Positions 1 to 8,332 of a stretch of DNA of 64,000 bases are shown here, piece after piece (the stretch's first letter is position 1; each line of letters starts with the position of its first letter). The notes beneath the pieces are model-generated. The model ran no database searches and had not been told where the DNA came from. It saw only the letters and a list, made by a program, of their open reading frames with translations. The translations under genes and the position numbers were made by a program. The stretch is from JBCBGF01 sp039820585 (lineage in GTDB: Bacteria; Pseudomonadota; Alphaproteobacteria; Rhodobacterales; Rhodobacteraceae): positions 9,390 to 73,389 of the forward strand of contig JBCBPV010000011.1 in assembly GCA_039820585.1 (NCBI GenBank). Direction: 5' to 3'.

Positions 1-2
1 AC

Positions 3-182
3 CGCTCCGATATTCGGCTCAAGCTGCGGCCACGGGGATACATGCTGGCGCTGATTGGCAAGGATGGCGGGGTCAAACTTCGCAAACCATCCCCCTGGTC
101 GGTGCGCGAGCTCAGCCGGTCCATCGACAAGATGCCGCTGCGCCAGCAAGAGCTGCGCGAACAGGCGCTGTCGGGCGGGTAA
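3..182 (+). CDS. DUF4174 domain protein, C-terminal fragment
   Basis: An open frame enters from the left edge and stops with TAA at 180-182, giving 59 residues. It contains MLALIGKDGGVKLR followed by an SIDKMPLRQQELR tail. This matches my memory of the C-terminal end of DUF4174 proteins (small thioredoxin-fold-like proteins, often periplasmic), in which an LIGKDGGVK strand is followed by an IDxMPxRxxE helix. The start, and any signal peptide, lie outside the window. The gene is convergent with pccA (31 bases between stop codons). The function of the family is unknown. Confidence 0.75.
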   Translation, partial: RSDIRLKLRPRGYMLALIGKDGGVKLRKPSPWSVRELSRSIDKMPLRQQELREQALSGG

Positions 183-213
183 CGCCCGGCGCAGGGGATA
201 TGGGTCTGTAGGG

Positions 214-2214
214 TCACTCAAACTCCATGATCACGTCATCAACGCCCATGCTGTCACCGGCAGTGGCGTTGATCTTGGACACCACGCCCTTCTTCTCGGC
301 GCGCAGGATGTTTTCCATTTTCATCGCCTCGACAGTGCAAAGCGCTTGGCCTTCCTGCACCTCGTCGCCTACCGCGACATCGACCTTCACGATCAGGCCG
401 GGCATCGGACACAGCAGCATTTTCGACGTATCGGGCGCCACCTTTTCCGGCATCAGTGCGGCCAGTTCGGCCACGCGCGGGGTGCGCACCGTCACGTCCA
501 TGTCCGCGCCACGGGTGCGCAGGCGGTAGCCCGACGGGATTTTGGAGACCTTGAGCACCACTGGCGTGCCGTCCACATCCATGTGCGCCAGCGCATCGCC
601 GGGTGTCCAGTCGCTGGACACCGCGAGGACGGTGCCGTCAGCGAAGGTTACGGAAGATCCGCTTTTGTCGGCGTCGATCGTCACAGGCCAGCTGTCGCCC
701 CCCGCCGACACCACCCAATCGCGGCCCACGACGCGCGTGTGGTTGTCTATGCGGCCCGACACCCGGCTGCGCCGCACCTCGGCCATGCGGTACATCGCGG
801 CGGCGCAGGCGGCGACGCGGCGCATGGATGTGTCGTCCAGGGTCACCCCGTCGAAACCGTCAGGATATTCCTCGGCAATAAACGCCGTCGTCATGTCGCC
901 CGAGATGAATTTCGGGTGGTCCATCACCGCCGACAAGAACGGCAGGTTGTGCCCGATGCCTTCGACCTCAAAACCGTCCAGCGCCGTGCGCATCGCCTCA
1001 ATCGCAGCACCTCGGTCCGGCGCCCAGGTGCATAGTTTGGCGATCATCGGGTCGTAATACATGCTGATCTCGCCGCCTTCATAGACGCCGGTATCGTTGC
1101 GCACGGCCACCCTATCTGTCGCAACCTCTTCAGGCGGGCGATAGCGCGTCAGGCGACCGATTGAGGGCAGGAACCCGCGATAGGGGTCTTCCGCGTAAAG
1201 CCGGTTCTCAATCGCCCAGCCGTTGATCCCCACATCCGACTGACTGATCGACAGCCTCTCTCCCGCCGCGACCCGGATCATCTGTTCCACCAGATCGACC
1301 CCAGTAATCAGCTCGGTCACGGGGTGTTCCACCTGAAGCCGGGTGTTCATCTCGAGGAAGTAGAAGTTCTTGTCGCCATCAACGATGAACTCCACCGTGC
1401 CTGCGCTAGCGTAGTCCACCGCCTGGGCGAGCTGCAGCGACTGTTCCCCCATCGCCTTGCGCGTCGCCTCATCCAGGAAAGGCGACGGCGCTTCTTCCAC
1501 CACCTTCTGGTTCCGCCGCTGGATCGAACACTCGCGTTCATTGAGGTAGACGCCATTCCCGTGACTGTCGCACAGCACCTGGATCTCGATATGCCGGGGC
1601 TGGGTCACGAACTTCTCTATGAAGATCCGATCATCGCCAAACGAAGACGCCGCCTCATTCTTCGACGACTGGAACCCTTCGGCCACCTCACCCTCATTCC
1701 AGGCGATGCGCATGCCCTTGCCACCGCCCCCGGCACTGGCCTTGATCATCACAGGATAGCCCACCTCACCCGCGATCTTCACCGCCTCTTCGGCATCCTC
1801 GATCAGGCCCATGTAGCCGGGAACGGTTGAGACATCGGCCTCTTGGGCGATCTTCTTCGAGGTGATCTTGTCCCCCATCGCCTCAATCGCGCCCTTGGGC
1901 GGGCCGATGAACGCGACGCCCGCCTTCTCCAAGGCTTCGGCGAACTTCGGGTTCTCCGACAAGAACCCATAGCCCGGATGCACCGCCTCTGCCCCGCTAT
2001 CCTTGATCGCCTCCATGATCTTGTCGATCACGATGTAGGACTGGTTCGCGGGCGGCGGGCCGATATGGATCGCCTCGTCCGCCATCCGCACGTGCAGCGC
2101 GTGGGCGTCGGCGTCGGAATAGACCGCCACCGTCGCAATCCCCATCTTGCGCGCTGTTTTGATAACGCGGCAGGCGATTTCCCCCCGGTTCGCAATCAGG
2201 ATCTTTTTGAACAT
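214..2214 (-). CDS. pccA: Propionyl-CoA carboxylase alpha subunit (biotin carboxylase + BCCP)
   Basis: 666 residues. This subunit carboxylates its own biotin with ATP and bicarbonate; the carboxyl group passes to PccB, which converts propionyl-CoA to (S)-methylmalonyl-CoA. Domains in order: biotin-carboxylase N-terminal domain (starting KILIANRGEIACRVI), ATP-grasp domain about 115-320 with the GGGGKGM loop, biotin-carboxylase C-terminal domain to about 445, a linker/BT domain, and a C-terminal biotinyl domain with EAMKMEN; the biotinylated Lys is K632, 35 residues from the end as usual. A GAGG-type ribosome site precedes the ATG at 2214. The gene lies downstream of pccB on the same strand, separated by four small genes. 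Length and motifs are intact. Methylcrotonyl-CoA carboxylase alpha is the main alternative; the neighbouring pccB and pccR argue for propionyl-CoA. Confidence 0.96.
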   Translation of the reverse strand: MFKKILIANRGEIACRVIKTARKMGIATVAVYSDADAHALHVRMADEAIHIGPPPANQSYIVIDKIMEAIKDSGAEAVHPGYGFLSENPKFAEALEKAGVAFIGPPKGAIEAMGDKITSKKIAQEADVSTVPGYMGLIEDAEEAVKIAGEVGYPVMIKASAGGGGKGMRIAWNEGEVAEGFQSSKNEAASSFGDDRIFIEKFVTQPRHIEIQVLCDSHGNGVYLNERECSIQRRNQKVVEEAPSPFLDEATRKAMGEQSLQLAQAVDYASAGTVEFIVDGDKNFYFLEMNTRLQVEHPVTELITGVDLVEQMIRVAAGERLSISQSDVGINGWAIENRLYAEDPYRGFLPSIGRLTRYRPPEEVATDRVAVRNDTGVYEGGEISMYYDPMIAKLCTWAPDRGAAIEAMRTALDGFEVEGIGHNLPFLSAVMDHPKFISGDMTTAFIAEEYPDGFDGVTLDDTSMRRVAACAAAMYRMAEVRRSRVSGRIDNHTRVVGRDWVVSAGGDSWPVTIDADKSGSSVTFADGTVLAVSSDWTPGDALAHMDVDGTPVVLKVSKIPSGYRLRTRGADMDVTVRTPRVAELAALMPEKVAPDTSKMLLCPMPGLIVKVDVAVGDEVQEGQALCTVEAMKMENILRAEKKGVVSKINATAGDSMGVDDVIMEFE

Positions 2215-2286
2215 GTCCCTCGTCTCCTTCCATCGGCGCGCATGGCGCCAGCGGGGTTTGACCCCGGTCTTGTCATGTTAGAACGC

Positions 2287-2317
2287 AAAACGACCGGCCC
2301 GCAGCACGGGTCGGTCG
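2287..2317 (-). terminator. Rho-independent terminator downstream of the 66-residue lipoprotein gene
   Basis: An 11-bp stem (CGACCGGCCCG with CGGGTCGGTCG, one G-T wobble) with a 5-base loop. Read on the minus strand it is followed by TTTTGCGTTC. It lies 43 bases past the stop of the small lipoprotein gene and before pccA, so pccA may have its own promoter or depend on readthrough. Confidence 0.7.
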
Positions 2318-2359
2318 CTTTGATACGATATGTGGTGGGGCGCTAAAGCACCCGTGCCG

Positions 2360-2560
2360 TCAGCAGGCGTTGGTAAGGTCGTCGCACAAAACGCCCGCGG
2401 CGCCGCCAATGACCGCGCCGGTAAGGATGTCGCCATCGACCACCAGGCTTGCGCCCGCGCCAACCGCCGCGCCGCTAAGGCCGCGTTCCAGATCCGTGTC
2501 GCCACATCCCGCAAGCGCCAGCACTGCGGCAACGCCAAGAATCGCTGTATATATCTGCAT
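2360..2560 (-). CDS. Small glycine-zipper lipoprotein
   Basis: 66 residues. The N-terminus MQIYTAILGVAAVLALAGC is a lipoprotein signal peptide with lipobox LAGC, so the mature protein should start at Cys19 and be lipid-anchored. The mature part has a Gly/Ala-rich stretch (GLSGAAVGAGASLVV, then TGAVIGGAAGVL) resembling glycine-zipper segments, and ends CDDLTNAC with two further Cys. It is a clear paralogue of the lipoprotein gene at 2687-2869: both share LERG, GAA-GA and TGA-IGGA-GVL in the same order. The ribosome site is weak (GGGAA). Function unknown; it may be an envelope-stress or membrane-stabilising protein. Confidence 0.75.
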   Translation of the reverse strand: MQIYTAILGVAAVLALAGCGDTDLERGLSGAAVGAGASLVVDGDILTGAVIGGAAGVLCDDLTNAC

Positions 2561-2686
2561 TGGTTCGTTTCCCGATCTTGCCTCGTTATTACGTAATGGT
2601 AGGCTTCAAAGCCACCTTGATAGGCAATATCGTCCGGCAATCGGAACTGGCGCAAGCCAAAACGGCAGTGAACTTGCGCCGCGCGG

Positions 2687-2869
2687 CTAGTTCGTGAGAA
2701 CGCCCCCCGCACCACCGATGATCGCACCCGTGCCAGGATCCTCTGCGATGACCTCGCCGGCAACGGCGCCGGCAGCGGCCCCCGTGGCGCCCCGCTCAAG
2801 CAGACTATCTCCGCACGCTGTGAGGACAGTGAATGCCGAAAGGCTGAGCCATATGAAGTGACGTTGCAT
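2687..2869 (-). CDS. Small glycine-zipper lipoprotein, paralogue of the 2360-2560 gene
   Basis: 60 residues from the ATG at 2869, chosen because GGAG sits at the right distance and because it begins directly with a lipoprotein signal peptide (MQRHFIWLSLSAFTVLTAC, lipobox LTAC). The frame is open further upstream but that part has no signal-like sequence. The mature part (GDSLLERGATGAAAGAV, then TGAIIGGAGGVLTN) aligns with its neighbour, pointing to a tandem duplication. Probably an outer-membrane or periplasmic lipoprotein of unknown role. Confidence 0.72.
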   Translation of the reverse strand: MQRHFIWLSLSAFTVLTACGDSLLERGATGAAAGAVAGEVIAEDPGTGAIIGGAGGVLTN

Positions 2870-2952
2870 ATTCCATCTCCGTTGTCTGACAGTGAAGGAA
2901 CAACGAGCGGACAACCGTAAGGTTCCCAACGGCCCCAAAGCCTAAATGAACA

Positions 2953-2985
2953 CCGCGGGCCAACTCTGGGAAAGTTGACCCGCGG
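2953..2985 (-). terminator. Long hairpin, probable terminator downstream of the 116-residue gene
   Basis: CCGCGGGCCAACT pairs with AGTTGACCCGCGG (12 of 13 positions) around a 7-base loop. On the minus strand it is followed by TGTTCATTT, a modest T-rich tail. It lies 174 bases past the stop at 3159 and 84 bases upstream of the start of the 60-residue lipoprotein gene. It could also be an mRNA 5' structure for that gene. Confidence 0.45.
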
Positions 2986-3158
2986 CGAAGGGGAAGGGTA
3001 ACGGTTTGTACTAATTGGGCGCGCAGCCTTGCTGGGAACTGTGCGCCGCACCATCGTTATCGTGCGAATTGTTTCTGTTTGAAACACCGTTTTGGCCGCG
3101 GACGCGCACTGCGCCGGATCCTGCCTGTAAAACGGGTGAATAAGCGGAAACATGCCGA

Positions 3159-3509
3159 TCACGCCACGCCCATCGCTTCAGGAAAATTAGCGCGCGCTAG
3201 GCCCACATTGATCCGTAAAAGCGCATCGTAGCTTTCGGGATCGAACGGGTCTTCGGCTGGAACCACCTCGCGCTCAAAAAGCCATGACAACCGCCCCGCA
3301 TCCAGATTGCCGCGTTCAAACGGGTCTTCCCCGAACGCCGCCCACAGCGCGGCCATGAACCCCGCATCTGCGCGCCGATCTGCCGGGCGGCGGTCGGCAT
3401 GGCGGTCGCGCCGAACCAACCGGGTCGCACCCTTCGGGTTCGCGCGTCGCAGTGTGAATTGGAAATCGGTGCCGGGAAGTCGGCCAGGAAAGCCGCGGTG
3501 TTTTATCAT
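3159..3509 (-). CDS. Conserved hypothetical protein in the pccB-pccA interval
   Basis: 116 residues, Arg- and Asp-rich, soluble, with no signal peptide or membrane segment. A basic N-terminal half (TLRRANPKGATRLVRRDR) is followed by an acidic, probably helical half (FMAALWAAFGEDPFERG, then DALLRINVGLARANFPEAMG). I recall similar proteins beside pcc genes in Rhodobacterales but know of no function. The start at 3509 has GAGGAG almost touching the ATG, so a start slightly downstream is possible. It lies on the pcc strand between two lipoprotein genes. Confidence 0.6.
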   Translation of the reverse strand: MIKHRGFPGRLPGTDFQFTLRRANPKGATRLVRRDRHADRRPADRRADAGFMAALWAAFGEDPFERGNLDAGRLSWLFEREVVPAEDPFDPESYDALLRINVGLARANFPEAMGVA

Positions 3510-3539
3510 CTCCTCGCCCCCGGACGGGCGGGAGGAAGC

Positions 3540-3569
3540 GGCCGGACAGACGCGTGGCGCTGTCCGGCC
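3540..3569 (-). terminator. Perfect 10-bp inverted repeat after the 44-residue lipoprotein gene
   Basis: GGCCGGACAG and CTGTCCGGCC flank a 10-base loop, starting 6 bases past the stop of the small lipoprotein gene on the minus strand. No strong T run follows (GCTTCCTCCC), so it may be a weak terminator or an mRNA-stabilising hairpin. Confidence 0.4.
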
Positions 3570-3575
3570 ACGAAG

Positions 3576-3710
3576 TTACATCTTGGACATAACGGGCTCG
3601 GCCATGATGGGCTCGGGCTCGACCATGATAACTTCTTCTTCTTGCTGAGCGCATGCTGCCACGACAGTGAACAGGCTAACGGCAAGGATGGCTTTGATGC
3701 TCTTGGACAT
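3576..3710 (-). CDS. 44-residue lipoprotein downstream of pccB
   Basis: Found by reading the gap between pccB and the 116-residue gene. The ATG at 3710 has GGAG eight bases upstream and opens a frame encoding MSKSIKAILAVSLFTVVAAC, a complete lipoprotein signal with lipobox VAAC (Cys20). The mature peptide is only about 25 residues, rich in Gln, Glu, Pro and Met (AQQEEEVIMVEPEPIM, ending VMSKM). A perfect inverted repeat follows the stop. Minimal acidic lipoproteins of this type occur next to pccB in other Rhodobacterales as far as I recall; the function is unknown. Confidence 0.72.
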   Translation of the reverse strand: MSKSIKAILAVSLFTVVAACAQQEEEVIMVEPEPIMAEPVMSKM

Positions 3711-3918
3711 CTGTGTCTCCTGATTACAAAATGGGCAGCGCTACGGTGTTGGATCACCCACTGCCCCTCGTCCGAGGTGCGGGCCCCTTGGAAAGACCCG
3801 CTCCGATTCGTACCGTAAGGATTTCCGCAATGATATCCAGCGGTTTTCAGATCGGCGAAATGTGGCTTGGATGCTACAGCCGCAACAATCCGCCGATATT
3901 TTGTGCCTGCCGTCGTCA

Positions 3919-5448
3919 TCACAGCGGGATGTTGTCGTGCTTCTTCCAGGGCATCCGCTTGTCTTTGCGGCGCAGCGCGGCGAATGCACGGGCCACGCGA
4001 CGGCGCGTCGAACGCGGCACGATCACCTCATCGATGAACCCACGCTCGGCCGCCTTGAACGGATTTGCGAAGTTATCCTCATATTCCTTGGTGCGTTCGG
4101 CGATTTTTTCCGCATCGCCCAGTTCCGAGCGATAAAGGATCTCGGTCGCCCCCTTCGCCCCCATCACCGCAATCTCGGACGTTGGCCAGGCATAGTTGAT
4201 GTCGGCCCGCAGATGCTTGGACGCCATCACCACATAGGCCCCGCCATAGGCCTTGCGCGTGATCACCGTGACCTTGGGCACCGTCGCCTCGCCATAGGCA
4301 AAAAGCAGCTTTGCGCCGTGTTTGATGACCCCGCCATATTCCTGGCTGGTCCCCGGCAGGAAACCCGGAACATCCACAAAGGTCAGGATCGGGATTTCGA
4401 ACGCATCGCAGAACCGCACAAAGCGCGCCGCCTTGCGGGCGCTGTCGATATCCAGAACGCCTGCCAGCACCATGGGCTGGTTGGCCACAACGCCCACGGT
4501 CGACCCTTCCAACCGAATGAAGCCGGTGATGATGTTGCCTGCAAAGCCTTCTTGTATCTCATAAAAATCGCCCTCATCAGCGACCTTCAGGATCAGCTCC
4601 TTCATGTCGTAGGGCTGATTTGGGTTGACAGGCACCAGGGTGTCGAGGCTGGCATCCACCCGATCGTGATCGTCGTAAAACGGGCGCAGCGGCGGCTTGT
4701 CACGGTTCGACAGGGGCAGGAAATCCACCAGCCGACGCACTTCGATCAGCGCCTCAACATCGTTTTCGAACGCCTTGTCGGCGACCGAGGACTTGCGGGT
4801 ATGGGTGGTGGCCCCACCGAGTTCTTCCGCGGTGACGTGTTCATTCGTGACAGTTTTCACAACGTCGGGGCCGGTGACGAACATGTACGAACTGTCTTTG
4901 ACCATGAAAATAAAATCGGTCATCGCTGGGGAATAAACCGCGCCGCCGGCGCAGGGGCCCATGATCACGCTGATCTGGGGCACCACGCCCGAGCCTTCGA
5001 TGTTGCGCTGAAAAACCTCGCCGTAGGCGGCCAGACTGCCGACGCCCTCCTGGATCCGCGCCCCGCCTGAATCGTTCAGCCCGATCACTGGCGCGCCGTT
5101 CTGGATCGCCATATCCATGATTTTACAGATTTTTGCCGCATGGGTTTCGCTGACCGAGCCGCCAAGGACGGTGAAATCCTGGCTGAACACATAGACCATG
5201 CGCCCGTTGATCGTGCCCCAGCCGGTGACGACCCCGTCGCCGGGGTGGCGTTGTTCGGCCATGCCGAAATCGGTGGTCCGGTGAGTGACGAACATGTCGT
5301 ATTCTTCGAACGAGCCTTCGTCGAGCAAGACCTCTAACCGTTCACGCGCGGTGAGCTTGCCCTTGGTATGCTGGCTTTCCACCCGGCTTTCACCACCACC
5401 GGCGCGCGCGCCTTCGCGGCGGGTCTCAAGCTCTTTCAGGATATTCAT
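3919..5448 (-). CDS. pccB: Propionyl-CoA carboxylase beta subunit (carboxyltransferase)
   Basis: 509 residues, the usual length. It transfers the carboxyl group from biotin on PccA to propionyl-CoA. Two crotonase-like carboxyltransferase domains are visible: the N-terminal one with VFSQDFTVLGGSVSE and GLNDSGGARIQEGV, the C-terminal one with TFVDVPGFLPGTSQE and KAYGGAYVVMASK, whose Gly-rich loops form the oxyanion holes. The ATG at 5448 was chosen because GGAGG precedes it closely; 13 more in-frame residues lie upstream but lack sequence character. First gene of the pcc series, with TTTGCAAA boxes about 90-140 bases upstream, consistent with PccR control. Confidence 0.96.
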   Translation of the reverse strand: MNILKELETRREGARAGGGESRVESQHTKGKLTARERLEVLLDEGSFEEYDMFVTHRTTDFGMAEQRHPGDGVVTGWGTINGRMVYVFSQDFTVLGGSVSETHAAKICKIMDMAIQNGAPVIGLNDSGGARIQEGVGSLAAYGEVFQRNIEGSGVVPQISVIMGPCAGGAVYSPAMTDFIFMVKDSSYMFVTGPDVVKTVTNEHVTAEELGGATTHTRKSSVADKAFENDVEALIEVRRLVDFLPLSNRDKPPLRPFYDDHDRVDASLDTLVPVNPNQPYDMKELILKVADEGDFYEIQEGFAGNIITGFIRLEGSTVGVVANQPMVLAGVLDIDSARKAARFVRFCDAFEIPILTFVDVPGFLPGTSQEYGGVIKHGAKLLFAYGEATVPKVTVITRKAYGGAYVVMASKHLRADINYAWPTSEIAVMGAKGATEILYRSELGDAEKIAERTKEYEDNFANPFKAAERGFIDEVIVPRSTRRRVARAFAALRRKDKRMPWKKHDNIPL

Positions 5449-5534
5449 CTCGTCCCCTCCTCCGGTCCCGTCTTCACACGGGTTCATCTGTGCCTATCGC
5501 AGATGCCGCAGTGCAGAAAGCTCTTTTCGGCATA

Positions 5535-5590
5535 TTTGCAAACTATTGGAAACCTGTATCTAGCTATTTGCAAACCCGCAAACTTTGCAT
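5535..5590 (-). promoter_or_regulatory. Cluster of TTTGCAAA boxes, putative PccR operator of pccB
   Basis: Two exact TTTGCAAA palindromes at 5535-5542 and 5567-5574 are accompanied by degenerate halves (ATTGGAAA at 5545, CCCGCAAA at 5575, TTTGCAT at 5584). From memory, PccR of Rhodobacter sphaeroides, a ScfR regulator, recognises paired TTTGCAAA boxes upstream of pccB. The cluster lies between pccB and the divergent exporter gene and could serve both. Exact spacing rules are not established here. Confidence 0.65.
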
Positions 5591-5651
5591 CTCCGCACAT
5601 AGTGCTGACACACCAGTCTCATAGACAATGCCCACCAGCGGGGCTAAGTCC

Positions 5652-6878
5652 ATGGAAATGACGACGCACCCCGATGTCCGGTTTCTGGATCGGACAACGC
5701 CCCCACATATTATCACGCTGATCCTGATGGCCGGCCTTGGCGCGCTGAGCCTGAATGTGTTTCTGCCATCTTTGCCGGGGATGACGGCGTATTTTCAGAC
5801 CGACTATGGGCTGATGCAGCTGTCGGTGGCGCTGTATCTGGCAATGAACGCAGCGTTGCAGCTGTTTATCGGTCCGATATCAGACCGTTACGGCAGGCGG
5901 CCTGTTTTGTTATGGTGCTGCGTTTTTTTCGTGATCGCCTCGCTCGGCTGTGTAATCGCGCCAACGATCGAGATCTTTCTTGCGTTTCGCATGGCACAGG
6001 CGGTCATCGTGTCGGGCCTTGTGCTTAGCCGGGCCGTCGTGCGCGATATGGTGCCCCAGGATCAGGCAGCATCGATGATCGGCTATGTAACCATGGGCTG
6101 GGCCATCGTGCCCATGATCGGCCCAGCCATTGGCGGTGTTCTGGACCAGGTATTGGGATGGCAGGCGAACTTTTGGTTGATGGCGATCCTGGGCGTCGGT
6201 CTGACCTGGCTGATCTGGCGGGATCTGGGGGAGACGGCGACGAATACCGGGGCGAGCTTTGCCGCCCAAGCCGCCGAATACCCCGAGCTTCTGACCGCAC
6301 GGCGGTTCTGGGGATATGTCCTGTGCGCGGCGTTTTCCAGCGGGTGCTTCTTTGCCTATCTTGGCGGGGCGCCCTTCGTGGGGTCCGAAGTGTTCCAGCT
6401 TGATCCCGCATTGGTCGGTCTCTTTTTCGGGGCTCCGGCTTTGGGTTACCTTGTGGGCAACGGCATCTCGGGCCGTTACGCTGCGCGCATCGGGATCAAC
6501 ACGATGATCCTGTGGGGCGCGTGCATGTCTGTTTTGGGGATGGGCCTGTCGCTAATCGTGCACTATGCTGGCCTCAAAACACCGCTGAGCTTTTTCGGCT
6601 TTATGGTCTTTGTGGGCCTCGGCAACGGTCTTGTCCTGCCCAGCGCAAATGCTGGCCTTCTGTCCGTGCGCCCCAAACTGGCCGGTGCCGCCAGCGGTCT
6701 GGGCGGGGCCATCATGATCGGCGGGGGTGCGGCGCTGTCTGCGGTGGCGGGCGCGCTTTTGAGCCCGGGATCGGACGCAGCGCCGTTGATCTGGATTATG
6801 TTCCTGTCCGCGTCCGCCGGAGTTCTGGCGATTTTGTACGTGATCCGGCGCGAGCGGGAGCTGGGCCGAAGCGGGTAG
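5652..6878 (+). CDS. MFS multidrug exporter, Bcr/CflA type
   Basis: About 408 residues with twelve hydrophobic segments. The MFS signature between helices 2 and 3 is present (GPISDRYGRRPVLLW), as is the helix 4-5 region typical of drug:H+ antiporters (RMAQAVIVSGLVLSRAVVRD). These proteins export small drugs such as bicyclomycin or chloramphenicol, or metabolites; the substrate is unknown here. Start is ambiguous: ATGs occur at 5628, 5652 and 5658; 5652 is preferred because GGGG lies at workable distance. It sits between pccB and pccR, behind the TTTGCAAA cluster, so it may be co-regulated with propionate metabolism. It is not part of the canonical pcc locus that I know. Confidence 0.88.
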   Translation: MEMTTHPDVRFLDRTTPPHIITLILMAGLGALSLNVFLPSLPGMTAYFQTDYGLMQLSVALYLAMNAALQLFIGPISDRYGRRPVLLWCCVFFVIASLGCVIAPTIEIFLAFRMAQAVIVSGLVLSRAVVRDMVPQDQAASMIGYVTMGWAIVPMIGPAIGGVLDQVLGWQANFWLMAILGVGLTWLIWRDLGETATNTGASFAAQAAEYPELLTARRFWGYVLCAAFSSGCFFAYLGGAPFVGSEVFQLDPALVGLFFGAPALGYLVGNGISGRYAARIGINTMILWGACMSVLGMGLSLIVHYAGLKTPLSFFGFMVFVGLGNGLVLPSANAGLLSVRPKLAGAASGLGGAIMIGGGAALSAVAGALLSPGSDAAPLIWIMFLSASAGVLAILYVIRRERELGRSG

Positions 6879-6910
6879 ATTGGCAGCCTTTGCTGGATTT
6901 GCTATGCAGA

Positions 6911-6926
6911 TTGCAAATTTTGCTAA
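6911..6926 (+). promoter_or_regulatory. Putative PccR box in front of pccR
   Basis: TTGCAAATTTTGCTAA, two imperfect TTTGCAAA half-sites, ends 12 bases before the pccR ATG at 6939. The position would suit autorepression. It is a weaker match than the boxes upstream of pccB. Confidence 0.5.
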
Positions 6927-6938
6927 CTCTGAGGACTC

Positions 6939-8330
6939 ATGGCGACCCCAAAACTTTATGCTGGCGCGAAACTGCGCGAGATGCGCACGCGGCTGGGCCT
7001 GACGCAGAAGGCGTTTGCGGGCAAGCTGGGGGTCTCGCTACCCTATCTGAACCAGATGGAAAACAACCACCGCCCGGTCTCGACCGCGGTGGTTCTGGCG
7101 TTGGCGTCAGAGTTCGGGATGGACGTCACCGAACTGGCCGCGGGCGATGGCGAACGGATGGTGGCCGATATGCGTGAGGCGCTGGCCGATCCGGTGTTCA
7201 GCGACACCGCACCGCCCTTGGCCGATCTGCGGTTGGCGGCATCGAATGCGCCGGGGTTTGCGCGGGCGTTTCTGGATCTTCACCGCGCCTACCGGCAGAA
7301 CCACGAACGCCTCGCCTCGCTGGATGAGGCGCTGGGGCGGGAAGACAGCCGCCCGGCAGCGAGCCCCTGGGAAGAGGTGCGCGACTTCTTCCACTACTGC
7401 GACAACTACATCGACGCGGTAGACCGCGCGGCAGAGAATTTCGCGCGGGACCGCGACCCAGAGGCGACGGCGCTGGCGGCGTTTGATGAGACCTCGTTCA
7501 CCGTAGTGCGCAGCGACAATGCCGAGATACGGGTCTTTGATGCCAAGGCGAGGCGGATCACCCTGTCATCGCGGCCCGACCGGGCGACGCAGCGGTTTCA
7601 GCTGCTGCACCAGATAGCGCTGGTGTTCCACGATGATCTGCTCGAGGCGACGCTGGACCTCGCGCGGTTCCAGACCGACGCCGCGCGGGACATTGCGAAG
7701 ATCGGGCTGGCCAACTATTTCGCGGGCGCGGCGCTGATGCCCTATGGCGCGATTCAGGCCGCCGCAGCAGAGACCCGGCACGATCTGGAGGCGCTGGCCC
7801 ACCGGTTTGGCGCGTCGGTGGAGCAGGTGGCGCACCGACTGTCGACCCTGCAACGCTCGGGCGCCAAAGGCGTGCCTTTTTTCTTTGTGCGGGTGGATCA
7901 GGCAGGAACGATCACCAAGCGTCACTCGGCCACGCGGCTGCAGTTTGCGCGGTTTGGCGGGGCCTGTCCCCTATGGAACGTCCACCGCGCGTTCGAGACG
8001 CCAGGGCGGTTTTTGCGGCAACTGGCCGAGACACCTGATGGCGTGCGCTATTTCTGTCTGGCGCGCGAAGTGTCGAAACCGGGCGGGTCGTTCCGCGCGC
8101 CGGTGCGGCGCTATGCGATCGGGCTGGGCTGCGAGATCGGGCATGCGGGGGCCTTGGTCTATGCCGACGGCATGGAACTGAACGCCGATAACGCGTTTGA
8201 GCCAATCGGGATTTCCTGTCGGATCTGCGAGCGGCAAAACTGCCACCAGCGATCAGTGCCGCCGCTGGAGGCGCGATTGGATGTGAACCCGCACCGGCGG
8301 GGCGTGTTGCCGTACCGGATCGCAGAATAG
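6939..8330 (+). CDS. pccR: Short-chain fatty acyl-CoA regulator (ScfR family), PccR-like
   Basis: 463 residues. An N-terminal XRE helix-turn-helix (about 8-65: LREMRTRLGLTQKAFAGKLG, then VSLPYLNQMENNHRPVS) is followed by a middle IrrE/ImmA-like region in which the usual HExxH motif is degenerate (LLHQIALVFHDD), and a C-terminal ScfR domain ending in a Cys/His cluster (CRICERQNCHQR). PccR controls propionyl-CoA carboxylase genes in Rhodobacter sphaeroides; an acyl-CoA is thought to be the ligand. Location near pccB and a TTTGCAAA-like box just before the ATG support PccR over the relatives RamB and MccR. Confidence 0.9.
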   Translation: MATPKLYAGAKLREMRTRLGLTQKAFAGKLGVSLPYLNQMENNHRPVSTAVVLALASEFGMDVTELAAGDGERMVADMREALADPVFSDTAPPLADLRLAASNAPGFARAFLDLHRAYRQNHERLASLDEALGREDSRPAASPWEEVRDFFHYCDNYIDAVDRAAENFARDRDPEATALAAFDETSFTVVRSDNAEIRVFDAKARRITLSSRPDRATQRFQLLHQIALVFHDDLLEATLDLARFQTDAARDIAKIGLANYFAGAALMPYGAIQAAAAETRHDLEALAHRFGASVEQVAHRLSTLQRSGAKGVPFFFVRVDQAGTITKRHSATRLQFARFGGACPLWNVHRAFETPGRFLRQLAETPDGVRYFCLAREVSKPGGSFRAPVRRYAIGLGCEIGHAGALVYADGMELNADNAFEPIGISCRICERQNCHQRSVPPLEARLDVNPHRRGVLPYRIAE

Positions 8331-8332
8331 CG

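Noticed and set aside
2278..3162. 294-codon minus-strand frame running across the small lipoprotein genes
   Set aside because: It crosses two hairpins and overlaps two lipoprotein genes with clear signals; the protein has no domain character.
3862..5070. 402-codon plus-strand frame over pccB
   Set aside because: Antisense shadow of the highly conserved pccB; rich in His, Gly and Arg as expected from GC-rich reverse frames.
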